Shown piece after piece: positions 34,074-44,126 of a stretch of DNA of 64,000 nucleotides; within the stretch, counting starts at the first letter, position 1, and the number at the start of each line of letters is the position of its first letter. The stretch lies in contig JAPPIG010000108.1 of assembly GCA_028820635.1 (NCBI GenBank), positions 12,471 to 76,470 on the forward strand, written 5' to 3'. Source of the stretch: Candidatus Poribacteria bacterium. GTDB lineage: Bacteria; Poribacteria; WGA-4E; WGA-3G. The notes under the pieces were generated by a model that saw only the letters and a list, made by a program, of their open reading frames with translations, was not told the DNA's origin and ran no database searches. A program made the position numbers and the translations under genes.

Positions 34074-37000
34074 CTACTGTCCAGCATTTTCCTGAAGTTG
34101 TTTCAAGGTTTGCTCTAAGAGCCTAATATTCCGTCCGTATTCTGCCCAATTGCCGTTGCGTTGTGCATTTTGTGCGTTGTTATAATAACTATTCGCTTGT
34201 TCAATTAGCCCACGCAACGATGTTGCGGTTTCTGGAAGTTCGGTTGCTTCAAGTGTAACATCAGTCGTAGCAGTGAGTTCGGTTTGTAGGCCTAATTTCT
34301 TCACGAACATCTCTCTAAGTGCCTCATCAAGAGTTTCACCCCAAACGACCTCATTCTCATATCCGATGACAACGCGCCGCAATTCAGGAATAGCGGTCTT
34401 TTCATCTTCAGACTGGATATAGATAGGTTCAACATAGAGCAAAGAGTCGTTCATTGGAAGAATCAGCAGGTTCCCTCTCAAAACGCGTGACCCTTGGGTA
34501 TTCCAAAGACTAATTTGTTGGGAAATCTCCGGTTCTTGACTAATAAAGTTTTCAACTTGCATCGGGCCAGCAACCTGTTTGCCTTTCGGGAAACGGTAAA
34601 CAAGGAGCTGCCCATATTGCGGTAAATCGCATCGTGCAGCAAGCCACGCGGTAAGATTCGGTTTATTACGTGGTGTGAACGGTAACATCAACATGAATTC
34701 AGCTTTTTCCTGTCCTGGTAACCTTATAACGACATAGTACGGTTCAACCAGTTGTCCCTTGATACCTGAACTCTGGACTGTTTGTTGTTGTACGCCAAAA
34801 GGTTGTCTTGGCTGCGGTGTTGGAATTTGTCGCGTCTGTGCGTCTGTATGATCATAAAGTTCCTTACCAATTTCCCATTTATCTTCAGCAGCATAAAAGG
34901 TTACTGGGTCCTTCATGTGGTAGTCTTGATAGACTTGTGCTTGGATGTGAAACATTGCTATCGGATATCGAATATGTGCTTTCAGTTCATCTGGCATCTC
35001 TTCAAAGGGTTTGAAAAGATCAGGGAAAATTTTTCGGTAGCATTCCGCGATCGGATCCTGTTCCCGTTCCATAATGTAAAAATCGGCAGTGCCATCGTAA
35101 GCATCAACAACGACCTTGACAGAATTTCGGATATAGTTTCCCCACGCTTGAGGCCTTTTCTCTCGTCCCAAATCTCTCATTGAAACGGAATAAGGATAAC
35201 GGTGCGTAACAGTATAGGCATCAATCATCCAGACGATTCTGCCTTCATGGAGAATAATATAAGGGTCTTTTGATTCATATTGCAAGAACGGAGCGATCTT
35301 TTGAACTCGTCTGATGATATTTCGTTCATAGAGGATTCTACTTGTAGATGAAATTTCGCCGGGTAAGATGAAGTTAATCTCGTTATCAAATTTCAGCATA
35401 TACACCAGTTTTCGCCAGAAAGATTTTAGAGGCACGCCCCCCTTCCCTTGATAAGCATACTCAGCGTATTGTTGCCCCTCTATTGGAAAATCAAATTCAA
35501 GAAGTTTTGCTTCTGGGCGGTCAGGATGTACAATTACATAGCGATTGGTACGTTCTCCATAATAGATGCGAGGTCCCGGTGTTTCGGTAAACCGATGTTC
35601 CCACTGTTCTTGGTATTGAATCGGTGGTAATCCTTGAATATACATGTTTGGTTTGCCGTTATCAATTTCATTCACAGGACTAACGACAGCGCCGTACCCG
35701 TGGGTATAAACATAAGTCTCCTTAAACCAATCATTCCTGAATTCTGCGGGCAGCTCACTAATATTCAGTTCTCGTCCCGATAGCATTACCTGTCTAATTT
35801 CATCATCAACGATATATCGATCAATATCAACATCATAGAAATCGTATTGAGACCGCAATTCTTGTAGTTGACGAAACGTTCTACGTAAAGGTCGCCAATC
35901 CCAGAGGCGTATACTGTTGAAAACAGGTGCATTTTCTTGGCTTGTGATTTCCTCGTAACTAATCGCCTCTGTTAGAGGGTATTCTTCTTCCAGTACCTTA
36001 TTTTCAGCTAAACCGTAAGCTTGGAGTGTCGCTTTGATGTTGTAGTTAATATAGTCAGCCTCTAAGACCTGTTTTCTGGGTTCAACACGCCATCTCTGTA
36101 TTATTTGGGGATACAGTTGTCCGAGAAATCCTGCGATTATGAACACGACAAACGCGCCAAAAGCAACCGTGTTGCGGCGTAAAAAGATGCTAACGATGAA
36201 AACAGTAGCGCACAAAACGGTTATTACCAACATAATCCATAGGATAGGCAGACGGGCATTGATCGCAGCGTATCCACCACCGCCCCGCACAACATCGTTT
36301 GAAGTATACAACAAGTCATACATGACAAAGCGATAATTCCACGCGCGGAATAGAAGTGTCAACCCCACGAGTGTGAATAAGTGCGCTTTCACTCGGGCAG
36401 GTGGTTGAAATCGAATTTGGTTTGTGTCACCCGTTATCAACCCGTGGAAAAAATAGATAATCACCGCAAAAATTGTGACTAATAGCAAAATACCAAACAG
36501 TGTGCCGATGATGTATCGCTCCATCGGCATTTTGAAAACATAATAAGCAACATCCTTATCAAAAATTGGATCGCGCGCAAGCGATTTGAAATACGCTTTT
36601 TGTCCCTGCTCAATCTGTACCGGCGTATTTAAGCGGATACCACCCTGTTTTACCTCTGCAACTTGTGCAATAATTGGATCGTTCTTTTCAATGTGAATGC
36701 TTATTTCATCTCCGACCTGTATTTTTTTTGCCGCAAGTTCTAAAGGTGAGACTGTAATTTCACTTGAATCGAGATTATCTTCAACTATTATCGGAGTTGC
36801 AGCCTGGAAATTCAGCTCCTTAGCGTGCGTATATCGCAAATAGATTTCCCATCGGTCAGTCGCTGAATACCCCATTAAAATACTGAAAAGGACTGCAAGC
36901 AGCAGGAGGCCGCCATAAACCATCTTTCGAGTATTGGTTTGCCCGCCCGTGAATTCAGTGCCTCCCATGAAGGCAGGACTGAGATGTGCAGGTGTCAACC

Positions 37001-37223
37001 GATAGACTATGTAGAGATTAGTTAACAAAATTGCAAGGTAGGCAATGCCAACAATTACACCGACAAAGATTTTTGTCTTGAGAATTTTGATGTAAATGCT
37101 GGGGTATTCCACCATATTAAACCATAACCAATCTGGATATATTTTGACCCAAGCGGCAATAATACCACCGAGGACTGCCAAGATTGATATCGTAATAATA
37201 AAACGTTTGACCCGTGATTCCAT
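34074..37223 (-). CDS. UPF0182 family membrane protein
   Basis: A 1049-residue protein of the COG1615/UPF0182 family. About seven helices lie in the N-terminal 400 residues (FIITISILAVLGGIIAAWVK, VGVIVGIAYLAILLTNLYIV, and others). A long soluble region follows with family phrases such as YVYTHGYGAVVSPVNEI, IYYGERTNRYVIVHP, WKLVYMLKF-like WRKLVYMLKFDNEINF, and TADFYIMEREQDPIAECYRK. The end is acidic and coiled (LLEQTLKQLQENAG). Function is unknown across bacteria. AAGGAGAAAA precedes the ATG. Length is normal for the family. Confidence 0.92.
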   Translation of the reverse strand: MESRVKRFIITISILAVLGGIIAAWVKIYPDWLWFNMVEYPSIYIKILKTKIFVGVIVGIAYLAILLTNLYIVYRLTPAHLSPAFMGGTEFTGGQTNTRKMVYGGLLLLAVLFSILMGYSATDRWEIYLRYTHAKELNFQAATPIIVEDNLDSSEITVSPLELAAKKIQVGDEISIHIEKNDPIIAQVAEVKQGGIRLNTPVQIEQGQKAYFKSLARDPIFDKDVAYYVFKMPMERYIIGTLFGILLLVTIFAVIIYFFHGLITGDTNQIRFQPPARVKAHLFTLVGLTLLFRAWNYRFVMYDLLYTSNDVVRGGGGYAAINARLPILWIMLVITVLCATVFIVSIFLRRNTVAFGAFVVFIIAGFLGQLYPQIIQRWRVEPRKQVLEADYINYNIKATLQAYGLAENKVLEEEYPLTEAISYEEITSQENAPVFNSIRLWDWRPLRRTFRQLQELRSQYDFYDVDIDRYIVDDEIRQVMLSGRELNISELPAEFRNDWFKETYVYTHGYGAVVSPVNEIDNGKPNMYIQGLPPIQYQEQWEHRFTETPGPRIYYGERTNRYVIVHPDRPEAKLLEFDFPIEGQQYAEYAYQGKGGVPLKSFWRKLVYMLKFDNEINFILPGEISSTSRILYERNIIRRVQKIAPFLQYESKDPYIILHEGRIVWMIDAYTVTHRYPYSVSMRDLGREKRPQAWGNYIRNSVKVVVDAYDGTADFYIMEREQDPIAECYRKIFPDLFKPFEEMPDELKAHIRYPIAMFHIQAQVYQDYHMKDPVTFYAAEDKWEIGKELYDHTDAQTRQIPTPQPRQPFGVQQQTVQSSGIKGQLVEPYYVVIRLPGQEKAEFMLMLPFTPRNKPNLTAWLAARCDLPQYGQLLVYRFPKGKQVAGPMQVENFISQEPEISQQISLWNTQGSRVLRGNLLILPMNDSLLYVEPIYIQSEDEKTAIPELRRVVIGYENEVVWGETLDEALREMFVKKLGLQTELTATTDVTLEATELPETATSLRGLIEQANSYYNNAQNAQRNGNWAEYGRNIRLLEQTLKQLQENAGQ

Positions 37224-37309
37224 TTTTTCTCCTTGTTTGGATTATGTCTTTTTAAAACGTATCTGTAATGTTCTGTTTATATTCAATATGTGTGACTAAG
37301 ATAAACCGA

Positions 37310-40222
37310 CTAAAACGCTTGTCCCAAACCAAATTGGTATTTAAATCCCGGTTTAATGCTTGCGAGGTCTGTATGGCGTGCGGCAGCAAAATCAATCGAA
37401 AATAGACCGAGTTTTAGTCTAAGTCCAACGCCTACCGATCCTTTTATATCTTCAAGACGGATGCGGCTACCATCGCGTCGGAGTGCTTGGAAAGGGTTAT
37501 CGGAGTCGTATTGCCAATCTGCCCATGTGCCGCCGAAGTCAGCAAAGAGGACGCCGCCAATACCACCGATTGCCCATCGAATTGGCCATCCGAAATAGAG
37601 GGCATCTATGAACGGAATGCGGAGTTCAACGCTGAACAGTCCGATCCGAGAACCGACGAAATCTTCGTAATTATAGCCGCGCAGTGTATCAATTCCACCG
37701 AGGTAAAAGAGAGATTTGTCATTGCCGAAACTGCCACCGAGCAGCAGTCGGGTGGCAATAGTGGAGCGTCTTCCTAAACCGAAATAATTTCGGAAATCAA
37801 AAACCGCATTTGTGAGAGCCAACCGACTGCCAATGGCTGGAAATGAACGTTCTATTTCAAATCGGTAACGCGTGCCTCTATAGGGTGCCCATTCTCTCCA
37901 CATTGTATTATCACTAACAAAAGCAATGGAACCGAGTGAAAGAAGTCCGCGTTCATAATAGTTAAAAGGTTCACTTGTCTGGAAATTATAGGAGAACGGC
38001 GTTGTATACATTGAATACTGAAAGTCTAATCGATTATACCGGTCAAACGGATAACTCAGGTAGCCGCCGAGTCCTGTAACACGTTGTAAAATTCCGCGCT
38101 GATTTCGTATTGAACCGAGAAGATGATATTGATGGTAGTTATAAATCACCGCGCCAACATCGGCACGGTGGGTCAAAAATCCATACTGTGCGATAAAATC
38201 AGGGAAAAGATACCCACCGGACTGATTGATCACACTCATTTCAACGCGATGATTTCCTAACATGTCGCTTGCACTCATTTGAACTTGGCTGCGGAATAGT
38301 CCGTCAGCACCGTAAGTAAATTGCGGGAAAATGGCGTCAAAACGAAAAGAAGACCTTGTGCTGTACTTCCGTTTGGCAATCCTATAGTTTGGCTCAGAGG
38401 TGTCGGAATCTAAAACGAATGGAGTTGGCTGTGTCTCTAAAGGAGGTGTTTCAATTTTCTCGTCAAGTATGTTTGTTGATTCCATAACACAAACATCATA
38501 TTTCCCATTTTGATAAGCACTAAACAGAAACCGCTTTTCATTAGGCGAAAAACTTGGATTGAAACAACCTGTCATGAAGTTTGTGAGACGTGTCACCTGC
38601 ATGTCAGCGAGATGGAGTTTATATGCATCAAATACGCCGGTCCGATCAGCACAGAATAAAACAGATTCGCCATCAGGCATCCACACCGGACTAATAGCGT
38701 TTGAAGATTGTTCTGTGAGTATCTGTTTTGTTTGCTGATCAATATCAACTAAGACGAGTCTATTTTTTCCTTCTCGTTCTGAAGCGTAAACAATTGTGTT
38801 TTTTGTTGGATGCCAAGATGGATGGGTATCGTTAAAGGGGTCTCTGGTTAATCGACTGATTGTTTCTGTTTCAAGTTCTATAATGTAGAGGTCTGTTTGC
38901 CCTTCCTTTAAGGCGGAAAAAACGATGCGTTTACCGGTACTATCATAATTAGGTGAAGTGGCATTATCAAAATCAAGTTTGACGTAGTGTGTCAGTTTGT
39001 GTGTAAGGATATTGACTTCTAATAGGTAATTATTATCGTGGTGTTTGCCGATAAAAACTATATGGTCTCCATCTGGTGCCCAGGCAAGGCTTTGATCAAA
39101 ACCGCTGGAATCGGTTCGGATTTCCTCATATTTTTCACGAAAATAACGTTTGGTAATGCGGTCTAATTTTTGTCCAGTTTTTGCGGACATGAGGACAATT
39201 TCTAAAAACCCTTCATTGCCGGTAATATAGGCGATAATATCACCACTGGGGGACCATACGGGTTTGATGTTGTGTGAAAACTTGGATTCTTCGGTAAGTT
39301 TTTTTGCTACGATGTCGGGCAATTCTCTATCTTCTATTAGCGGCCAATAACGTTTCCGAACCATCTGCTGATATCCTGTATTGAACTCTTTGAGGCTGAC
39401 TCCCAAGACATTTTTAAAAACTAAGTCTAAATTTTTTCTTTTACTCTGTCTTAAGCCTTGCATAATCTCAGCGATTTTTTCTCGTCCATAAGTCTGTACG
39501 AGATAACCAACAGCTAACTGCCCCATCTTATACCCGACATAAGGTGAACTAAGGCGATTGAAATTCTGTAACTCTGTTAAAGGCACAATATTATTATTCA
39601 TACTGGCATCTCTCAGCACCATTTCGCCGATTGCATCGTTATCCTCAGCAAAATAATCCGCCATTCCTTCCATGAACCAGATAGGCGGGGAGTAGAGGAA
39701 TTCTCCGCTGTAGATGCTTGCGTGGGGTTTTTGATAGATAATATCGTATTGAAAGATATGAATGAGTTCATGAAAAATAACTTCACGAAAAGCTTCAAGT
39801 GAACCTGTAAAAGGTATGACAATGCGGTGTTTAAAGAGTTCTGCGAAGCCTCCGATGCCTTCATGTAGTTCCTGAAGTATGACGTTAGTTTCTTGAAAAT
39901 CCTTATGTGATTTATAAAGGATTAGCGGCGTTCTTCCTTCAAGTTCGTGTTCAAAGTCTTCACTATGTTTTTCATAAGCATCTTCTGCGATGGCAGCCAT
40001 TATCGGTACAAGTTTTGCTTCGCTTGGATAGTAGTGGATATCAAAATGTTCTGTCCGATGGATATGCCAATCAAAACGTTTAGCAGTAATTTTGTTTTTT
40101 CCAAAACCTTGTGCCAAAACACTTGATGAAATGAGCATTGTTAGACCTAAACAGAGGAAAAAAACCGGGACTTTGATATTAGCGATAGTGTTTTTTGAGA
40201 TGGTATTTTTCAGAGTATTCAT
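37310..40222 (-). CDS. Metallopeptidase-like / beta-propeller / Omp85-type barrel protein
   Basis: A 970-residue, three-part protein. Signal peptide about 1-38. A gluzincin 'peptidase MA'-like domain (about 50-300) has H151ELIH155 (FHELIHIFQYD) and the third ligand in WFMEGMADYFAED. A TolB/PD40-like propeller covers about 310-620 (PVWSPSGDIIAYITGNEGFL, LAWAPDGDHIVFIGK, PVWMPDGESVLFCADRTGVF). The C-terminal 300 residues are an outer-membrane surface-antigen barrel with GGIDTLRGYNYEDFVGSR and a terminal Phe (QFGLGQAF). It probably sits in the outer membrane with a periplasmic protease/propeller part; substrate unknown. Confidence 0.85.
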   Translation of the reverse strand: MNTLKNTISKNTIANIKVPVFFLCLGLTMLISSSVLAQGFGKNKITAKRFDWHIHRTEHFDIHYYPSEAKLVPIMAAIAEDAYEKHSEDFEHELEGRTPLILYKSHKDFQETNVILQELHEGIGGFAELFKHRIVIPFTGSLEAFREVIFHELIHIFQYDIIYQKPHASIYSGEFLYSPPIWFMEGMADYFAEDNDAIGEMVLRDASMNNNIVPLTELQNFNRLSSPYVGYKMGQLAVGYLVQTYGREKIAEIMQGLRQSKRKNLDLVFKNVLGVSLKEFNTGYQQMVRKRYWPLIEDRELPDIVAKKLTEESKFSHNIKPVWSPSGDIIAYITGNEGFLEIVLMSAKTGQKLDRITKRYFREKYEEIRTDSSGFDQSLAWAPDGDHIVFIGKHHDNNYLLEVNILTHKLTHYVKLDFDNATSPNYDSTGKRIVFSALKEGQTDLYIIELETETISRLTRDPFNDTHPSWHPTKNTIVYASEREGKNRLVLVDIDQQTKQILTEQSSNAISPVWMPDGESVLFCADRTGVFDAYKLHLADMQVTRLTNFMTGCFNPSFSPNEKRFLFSAYQNGKYDVCVMESTNILDEKIETPPLETQPTPFVLDSDTSEPNYRIAKRKYSTRSSFRFDAIFPQFTYGADGLFRSQVQMSASDMLGNHRVEMSVINQSGGYLFPDFIAQYGFLTHRADVGAVIYNYHQYHLLGSIRNQRGILQRVTGLGGYLSYPFDRYNRLDFQYSMYTTPFSYNFQTSEPFNYYERGLLSLGSIAFVSDNTMWREWAPYRGTRYRFEIERSFPAIGSRLALTNAVFDFRNYFGLGRRSTIATRLLLGGSFGNDKSLFYLGGIDTLRGYNYEDFVGSRIGLFSVELRIPFIDALYFGWPIRWAIGGIGGVLFADFGGTWADWQYDSDNPFQALRRDGSRIRLEDIKGSVGVGLRLKLGLFSIDFAAARHTDLASIKPGFKYQFGLGQAF

Positions 40223-40336
40223 CGGTTTTCCTTTTGTGTGGTTATTTTCATCGCGAATTTTGGATTTGTGATTAGGATTTTAGCACGGTGTCAATGTAAA
40301 TATTTAGAATTCAATCCTTATGGAAAGGTATTTACT

Positions 40337-41113
40337 TTATTTTATTAGGAATCTGTCCTCTTGTTCATAGTGTGGTGATATATCGCGTGTGAATTGAGAG
40401 ACAGCCCGTTTGCTAAGCTCCCTCATGGTCATTTCTTGTGGTGCCATCTGCGAAAAGACGAACGAACCTAAACTATGCGCCACTGCAGTCTGTTGTTGAT
40501 ATGCTTCATCCCAGATAACTTTTTCGGTATCAACATCTATTATCATCACACGAAGTATGAGTATATATCTCTTCTGCATATAGTCCTGATAGTCCATGAC
40601 ATAACGTTGTTGACGAACTGAGTATCGTTCACCGTAGTAGCGTCTTGGTCGGGTATCTGTATGAAATCGGTAGCTGCCAACGATGATACCTTTGACTTCA
40701 AAGTACCGACCTAATTCACCCAAGCGTTCGGTGTCTGAAAGCAATTCTTCTTCTACAACTTCTCCAGTCATTATTCGTGCGGTTTCTTGTTTGTCTACGA
40801 CCTCAAAATGTTTTTGTCGTGCTAAACCACTTCTTAGGATTTGCGCAATCTCGGTTCCTATTTCAACAGGCAATTCACCCATCTTGGTAGATACTTTTTC
40901 ACTGACAAAAGGCAGCACGGCAAAGTTTGAATAGGTATTAATGTCAATTTCAGATTGCACCTTAATAGGAATAGGCACGCGCGCCACCTTGCTACCACAA
41001 GCACAGAAGGTTAGGAGTCCTATAACCAACATACAAGTTATGCTATATTGCTTTAACGGTTGCATCCATTGCATATAGGAGGGCAAAATGAGAGGTATTA
41101 TTTTTTTCTGCAT
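40337..41113 (-). CDS. CsgG-like lipoprotein
   Basis: A 258-residue protein with a lipobox (VIGLLTFCAC, Cys about residue 39-41) after a hydrophobic segment; in-frame ATGs at about codons 14 and 17 would give a more usual signal-peptide length. The mature part resembles CsgG/TolB-N-like lipoproteins: FAVLPFVSEKVSTKMGELPV, IAQILRSGLARQKHFEVVDK, GRYFEVKGIIVGSYRF, and VMIIDVDTEKVIWDE. Such proteins act in outer-membrane secretion or as periplasmic adaptors. It follows a TPR lipoprotein gene with a 16-bp gap, so the two are likely co-expressed. Confidence 0.7.
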   Translation of the reverse strand: MQKKIIPLILPSYMQWMQPLKQYSITCMLVIGLLTFCACGSKVARVPIPIKVQSEIDINTYSNFAVLPFVSEKVSTKMGELPVEIGTEIAQILRSGLARQKHFEVVDKQETARIMTGEVVEEELLSDTERLGELGRYFEVKGIIVGSYRFHTDTRPRRYYGERYSVRQQRYVMDYQDYMQKRYILILRVMIIDVDTEKVIWDEAYQQQTAVAHSLGSFVFSQMAPQEMTMRELSKRAVSQFTRDISPHYEQEDRFLIK

Positions 41114-41129
41114 CAGGAGAGTTCCAAGG

Positions 41130-41549
41130 TTATTTTTCTACGTGTTCTTCGGAAGATTCAGGTGGCGTTTCTTCGTTGTCGGTTCCGCTTCGGCGAATAT
41201 GTAAGCGGCATCTTCGGTAATTGATGCGGTAATATTTACTTTCGGGATCAAGTTCGGTTGCGCGTTGATATGCGGACACTGCCTCAGCAATTTTGCCTAA
41301 AGCCTCATAGCCGACTCCAAGGTTGTTATGCGTAGCAGCGTTATCTGGGTCAATGGATACAGCCTGTTTCCAACGAAAAATTGCCTCATTCCAAAGACCT
41401 GCTTGCGCTGCTTTTATGGCAAACTGATTATACGCTTCTACACTTGTCGTGTCGTGAGATGCACATCCGATCAAGGTTAGGACTATGAAAACAGAGGCTA
41501 TTTGGATTTTGGTATATGTTTGTTGCATTTTGTTATCATCCTTGTTCAT
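41130..41549 (-). CDS. Small TPR lipoprotein
   Basis: A 139-residue protein with lipobox LTLIGCAS and at least two TPRs (about 40-110, WNEAIFRWKQAVSIDPDNAA, GKIAEAVSAYQRATELDPES). The tail is acidic (NEETPPESSEEHVEK). The start may be the eighth codon (41528), which has AAGGAT upstream. Lipoproteins of this type often help assemble outer-membrane complexes; with the neighbouring CsgG-like lipoprotein it may form such a unit. Confidence 0.75.
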   Translation of the reverse strand: MNKDDNKMQQTYTKIQIASVFIVLTLIGCASHDTTSVEAYNQFAIKAAQAGLWNEAIFRWKQAVSIDPDNAATHNNLGVGYEALGKIAEAVSAYQRATELDPESKYYRINYRRCRLHIRRSGTDNEETPPESSEEHVEK

Positions 41550-41873
41550 TTTATTTTACAACGAATCCGTTTATGATGTCAAGGAAATATCAATACGGGG
41601 TGTGTAAAGTTTTTGTCACTTGTTAGTTCACGGATTATGCGGATTCTGTAGGAGCGACCTCCTGGTCGCGACCGGGAGGTCGCTCCTACAAAAGAAATCG
41701 GGGTTACAAAGCCGCAGCATGCCAAAAGCGCATGCTGCGTTGATTCACTCCGACAAAAATGTTTTGTGGCAATTCAATGCCTCTGGAATACGTAGGGCAT
41801 GATTTCTGTTGGCATAAAACTGAGAATCTGCTATGCTTACAAAATGGAATTAGTGATTAAAAGGAGAATTTGA
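41550..41873. repeat. Intergenic interval with two hairpin repeats
   Basis: 41647-41690 is an inverted repeat, TGTAGGAGCGACCTCC...GGGAGGTCGCTCCTACA, of the dispersed family. 41713-41739 is CGCAGCATGC/GCATGCTGCG around AAAAGC, the mirror of the hairpin in 44127-44369. The rest contains the promoter at 41809-41837. Confidence 0.85.
41809..41837 (+). promoter_or_regulatory. Sigma-70-type promoter of the Gfo/Idh/MocA gene
   Basis: TTGGCA (41809-41814), 17 bases, TATGCT (41832-41837), 36 bases ahead of the ATG at 41874, which has AAAAGGAGA upstream. Confidence 0.6.
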
Positions 41874-42986
41874 ATGTCTAACACAACCCCAGTGCGTACA
41901 GTAATCGTTGGATGTGGTATGATTGCGGCAGGCGGCTATCAGCCACGATGCCAAGCGTACCCTAATCAAATTGAATTGGTCGGTTTTTATGACCAAGACG
42001 AAGCGCGCGCATCAGCACTCGCAGAGAGGAATGGTGGAACAGTCTATCCATCACTTGAAGCCGTTTTGAATGACCCAAATGTGGAAGCGATTGTTAATTT
42101 GACTCTCCATATTTCACACTATCCTGTGTCTTTAGCAGGATTGAAAGCTGGTAAGCATGTCTATTCTGAGAAACCGATTTCTATCAGAACCGATGAAGCG
42201 AACGAACTTGTAGAAACAGCAGAAACTAACGGCTTAAAACTGGCATGTGCACCATCTGCAATACTCGGTTATGTGCAACAAAATGTCTGGAAACGAATTC
42301 GCGATGGAGAGATCGGTGATGTAATTTCGGCACTTGGCAACTTCGGTGGTCCATTAGAACATTGGCATCCAAGTGCAGATGCGTTTTTGATGCATGCGGG
42401 TCCCTTCCGAGATGTTGCACCTTATCCTTTAACTGCGATGACAACAATGATTGGTCCAGTCAAAACAGTGCATGGGTTTGCGAGAGTCGCTGTGCCTAAG
42501 CGGGTATTGACCCAAGGACCGCGTGAAGGCACTGAGTTTGAAGTGACTGAAAAAGATCACGGGTTTGCTGTGCTTGAGTTTGAAGTGCCTCAGGCGGATG
42601 GATCACAAGGTTTTATTTATCACAGTTTTACCGTAACCTCACAAATTCCGCCTTACGAAATACATGGTACAAAAGGTGGCTTCTCCATTCAGGCTCATGA
42701 TGATGGTCGAGGCATTAAGAAATTCACGCCACAATCAGGGTGGCAAGATGAACCATCTCCACCGAAGGCATTTACAGGTTTAGATTGGGGAAAAGGCGTA
42801 GCGGACTTTGCCGATGCAATCAGAAATGACCGCATTCCAAGATGTAACGGTGCGCAAGCGCGGCATGTGTTAGAGGTTTGTGAACGGGTGATTGAGTCGT
42901 CAGATTTAGGAAAACCTGTTGATGTATCAAGTCGCTTTCCAGCACCACAAGCAGTCGGTGAGGTCGCACCTTGGGAAGCGGACTAA
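41874..42986 (+). CDS. Gfo/Idh/MocA family oxidoreductase
   Basis: A 370-residue NAD(P)-dependent sugar-type dehydrogenase. The Rossmann start RTVIVGCGMIAAGGYQPRC, NPNVEAIVNLTLHISHYP-like DPNVEAIVNLTLHISHYPVS, and the family motif SEKPISIRTDEANEL (about 102) define the N-terminal domain. The C-terminal alpha/beta domain covers about 130-350. Members oxidise or reduce a hydroxyl of sugars or cyclitols; the substrate cannot be told. It is one of the few plus-strand genes here, with its own promoter, and faces a sugar isomerase-like gene convergently. Confidence 0.9.
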   Translation: MSNTTPVRTVIVGCGMIAAGGYQPRCQAYPNQIELVGFYDQDEARASALAERNGGTVYPSLEAVLNDPNVEAIVNLTLHISHYPVSLAGLKAGKHVYSEKPISIRTDEANELVETAETNGLKLACAPSAILGYVQQNVWKRIRDGEIGDVISALGNFGGPLEHWHPSADAFLMHAGPFRDVAPYPLTAMTTMIGPVKTVHGFARVAVPKRVLTQGPREGTEFEVTEKDHGFAVLEFEVPQADGSQGFIYHSFTVTSQIPPYEIHGTKGGFSIQAHDDGRGIKKFTPQSGWQDEPSPPKAFTGLDWGKGVADFADAIRNDRIPRCNGAQARHVLEVCERVIESSDLGKPVDVSSRFPAPQAVGEVAPWEAD

Positions 42987-43025
42987 TACCAATTAACCTA
43001 CTGAGTGCTTTGTCAACATATTATT

Positions 43026-43135
43026 GTAAGTCGCGATTCGGAGATCGCTCCTACTGATGGACTGCTTATTGTAGGAGGGAACTTCGATTCCCGACTACCA
43101 ATGTTTTTCGTCGCGATTCGGAAATCGCTCCTACA
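43026..43135. repeat. Three dispersed repeat modules in tandem
   Basis: 43026-43054 (TCGCGATTCGGAGATCGCTC then CTAC), 43071-43098 (GTAGGAGGGAACTTCGATTC then CCGACTAC) and 43111-43135 (TCGCGATTCGGAAATCGCTC then CTACA) are three hairpin-forming modules between convergent genes. Confidence 0.85.
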
Positions 43136-43219
43136 GAATATATGTAAACTTATTTACATAATTTACTATATAAGGCATGTAGAAAATAGTGTGCCGCTAT
43201 CCACCTGCTTGTGTAGTAA

Positions 43220-44056
43220 TCACGCTTCGCCTTTGATATTGAGGGCGTTACGTAACATCTCCACGCTTTGCGGTACGCCGCTGTGTGCATCCTCTTTCCC
43301 TTCGAATTCGATAGAGACATATCCCTGAAACCCTACACTCCGTAGGATTTCCCCGATTTTAGCATAATCGAGATCAAGGGTGTACCATTCCCCGCCACCG
43401 TAATAGGTTTTCGCATGGACGAGCACGGCTTCTGGGGCGATTTGTGCGAGTTTATCATAAGGGTCGGAGAGAAAATTTCCACAATCCATGGTAACCTTCA
43501 ACCATTCTGAATCAATCGCTGAAACGATGCGATTGACTCCTTCTGCTGTACAGGTAAGTCCCCAATGATTTTCCAATCCGAGAAGTACCCCGTATTTCTC
43601 AGCATCAGGAAGGCACTTTTCAATTGAAGCGATCACCCAGTCAAATGCTTCGTCTTCGGTATGGTCTGGAAGCGTAGGTTCTTGTCCTTCAGTTTTCATT
43701 AATTCATCAAAAGATTTGATGGTTCCCCATCGTCCAGAGTTGAGTCGAATTGCGGGGATACCGAGTTCATGTGCTAACCGTATGCAGTGTATGGTATGGT
43801 TGATGTTTTTTTGCCGCGTGTTTGTATCTGGAGAAACGAAGCCTTGATGGATAGAAAGCGCATATAAATCAAGTCCATGAATAAAGGCAAGTCTTTTTAA
43901 TTTTTGGAGATAGGGTGTAGCTTCGGATGCCATCTGTTGATGTAAGATTTCAATGCCATCAAGTTCAAGTTGTGCGGCTTCTTCAATGACATGTTCAATT
44001 GGTGTTTTTTCAGATGTGAAATGCCAATATGAATAAGTGGATACGCCAAGTTTCAA
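43220..44056 (-). CDS. Sugar phosphate isomerase/epimerase-like TIM-barrel protein
   Basis: A 278-residue protein of the xylose isomerase-like / AP endonuclease family 2. Likely metal ligands are the Glu in LDGIEILHQ, Glu and His in GLENHWG, Asp in VTMDCGNF, His in LVHAKTYYGG and Glu in SIEFEGKED. Such enzymes isomerise or epimerise sugars with a divalent metal. The start codon is TTG (44056), with AGAGGTGA five bases upstream. Convergent with the Gfo/Idh/MocA gene; a shared carbohydrate pathway is plausible but unproven. Confidence 0.85.
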   Translation of the reverse strand: MKLGVSTYSYWHFTSEKTPIEHVIEEAAQLELDGIEILHQQMASEATPYLQKLKRLAFIHGLDLYALSIHQGFVSPDTNTRQKNINHTIHCIRLAHELGIPAIRLNSGRWGTIKSFDELMKTEGQEPTLPDHTEDEAFDWVIASIEKCLPDAEKYGVLLGLENHWGLTCTAEGVNRIVSAIDSEWLKVTMDCGNFLSDPYDKLAQIAPEAVLVHAKTYYGGGEWYTLDLDYAKIGEILRSVGFQGYVSIEFEGKEDAHSGVPQSVEMLRNALNIKGEA

Positions 44057-44126
44057 TTTATCACCTCTAAATATTTTTTCGTTCTATAAGAACATAATTT
44101 TGGTAACTTGAGTTCAACAAACATCA

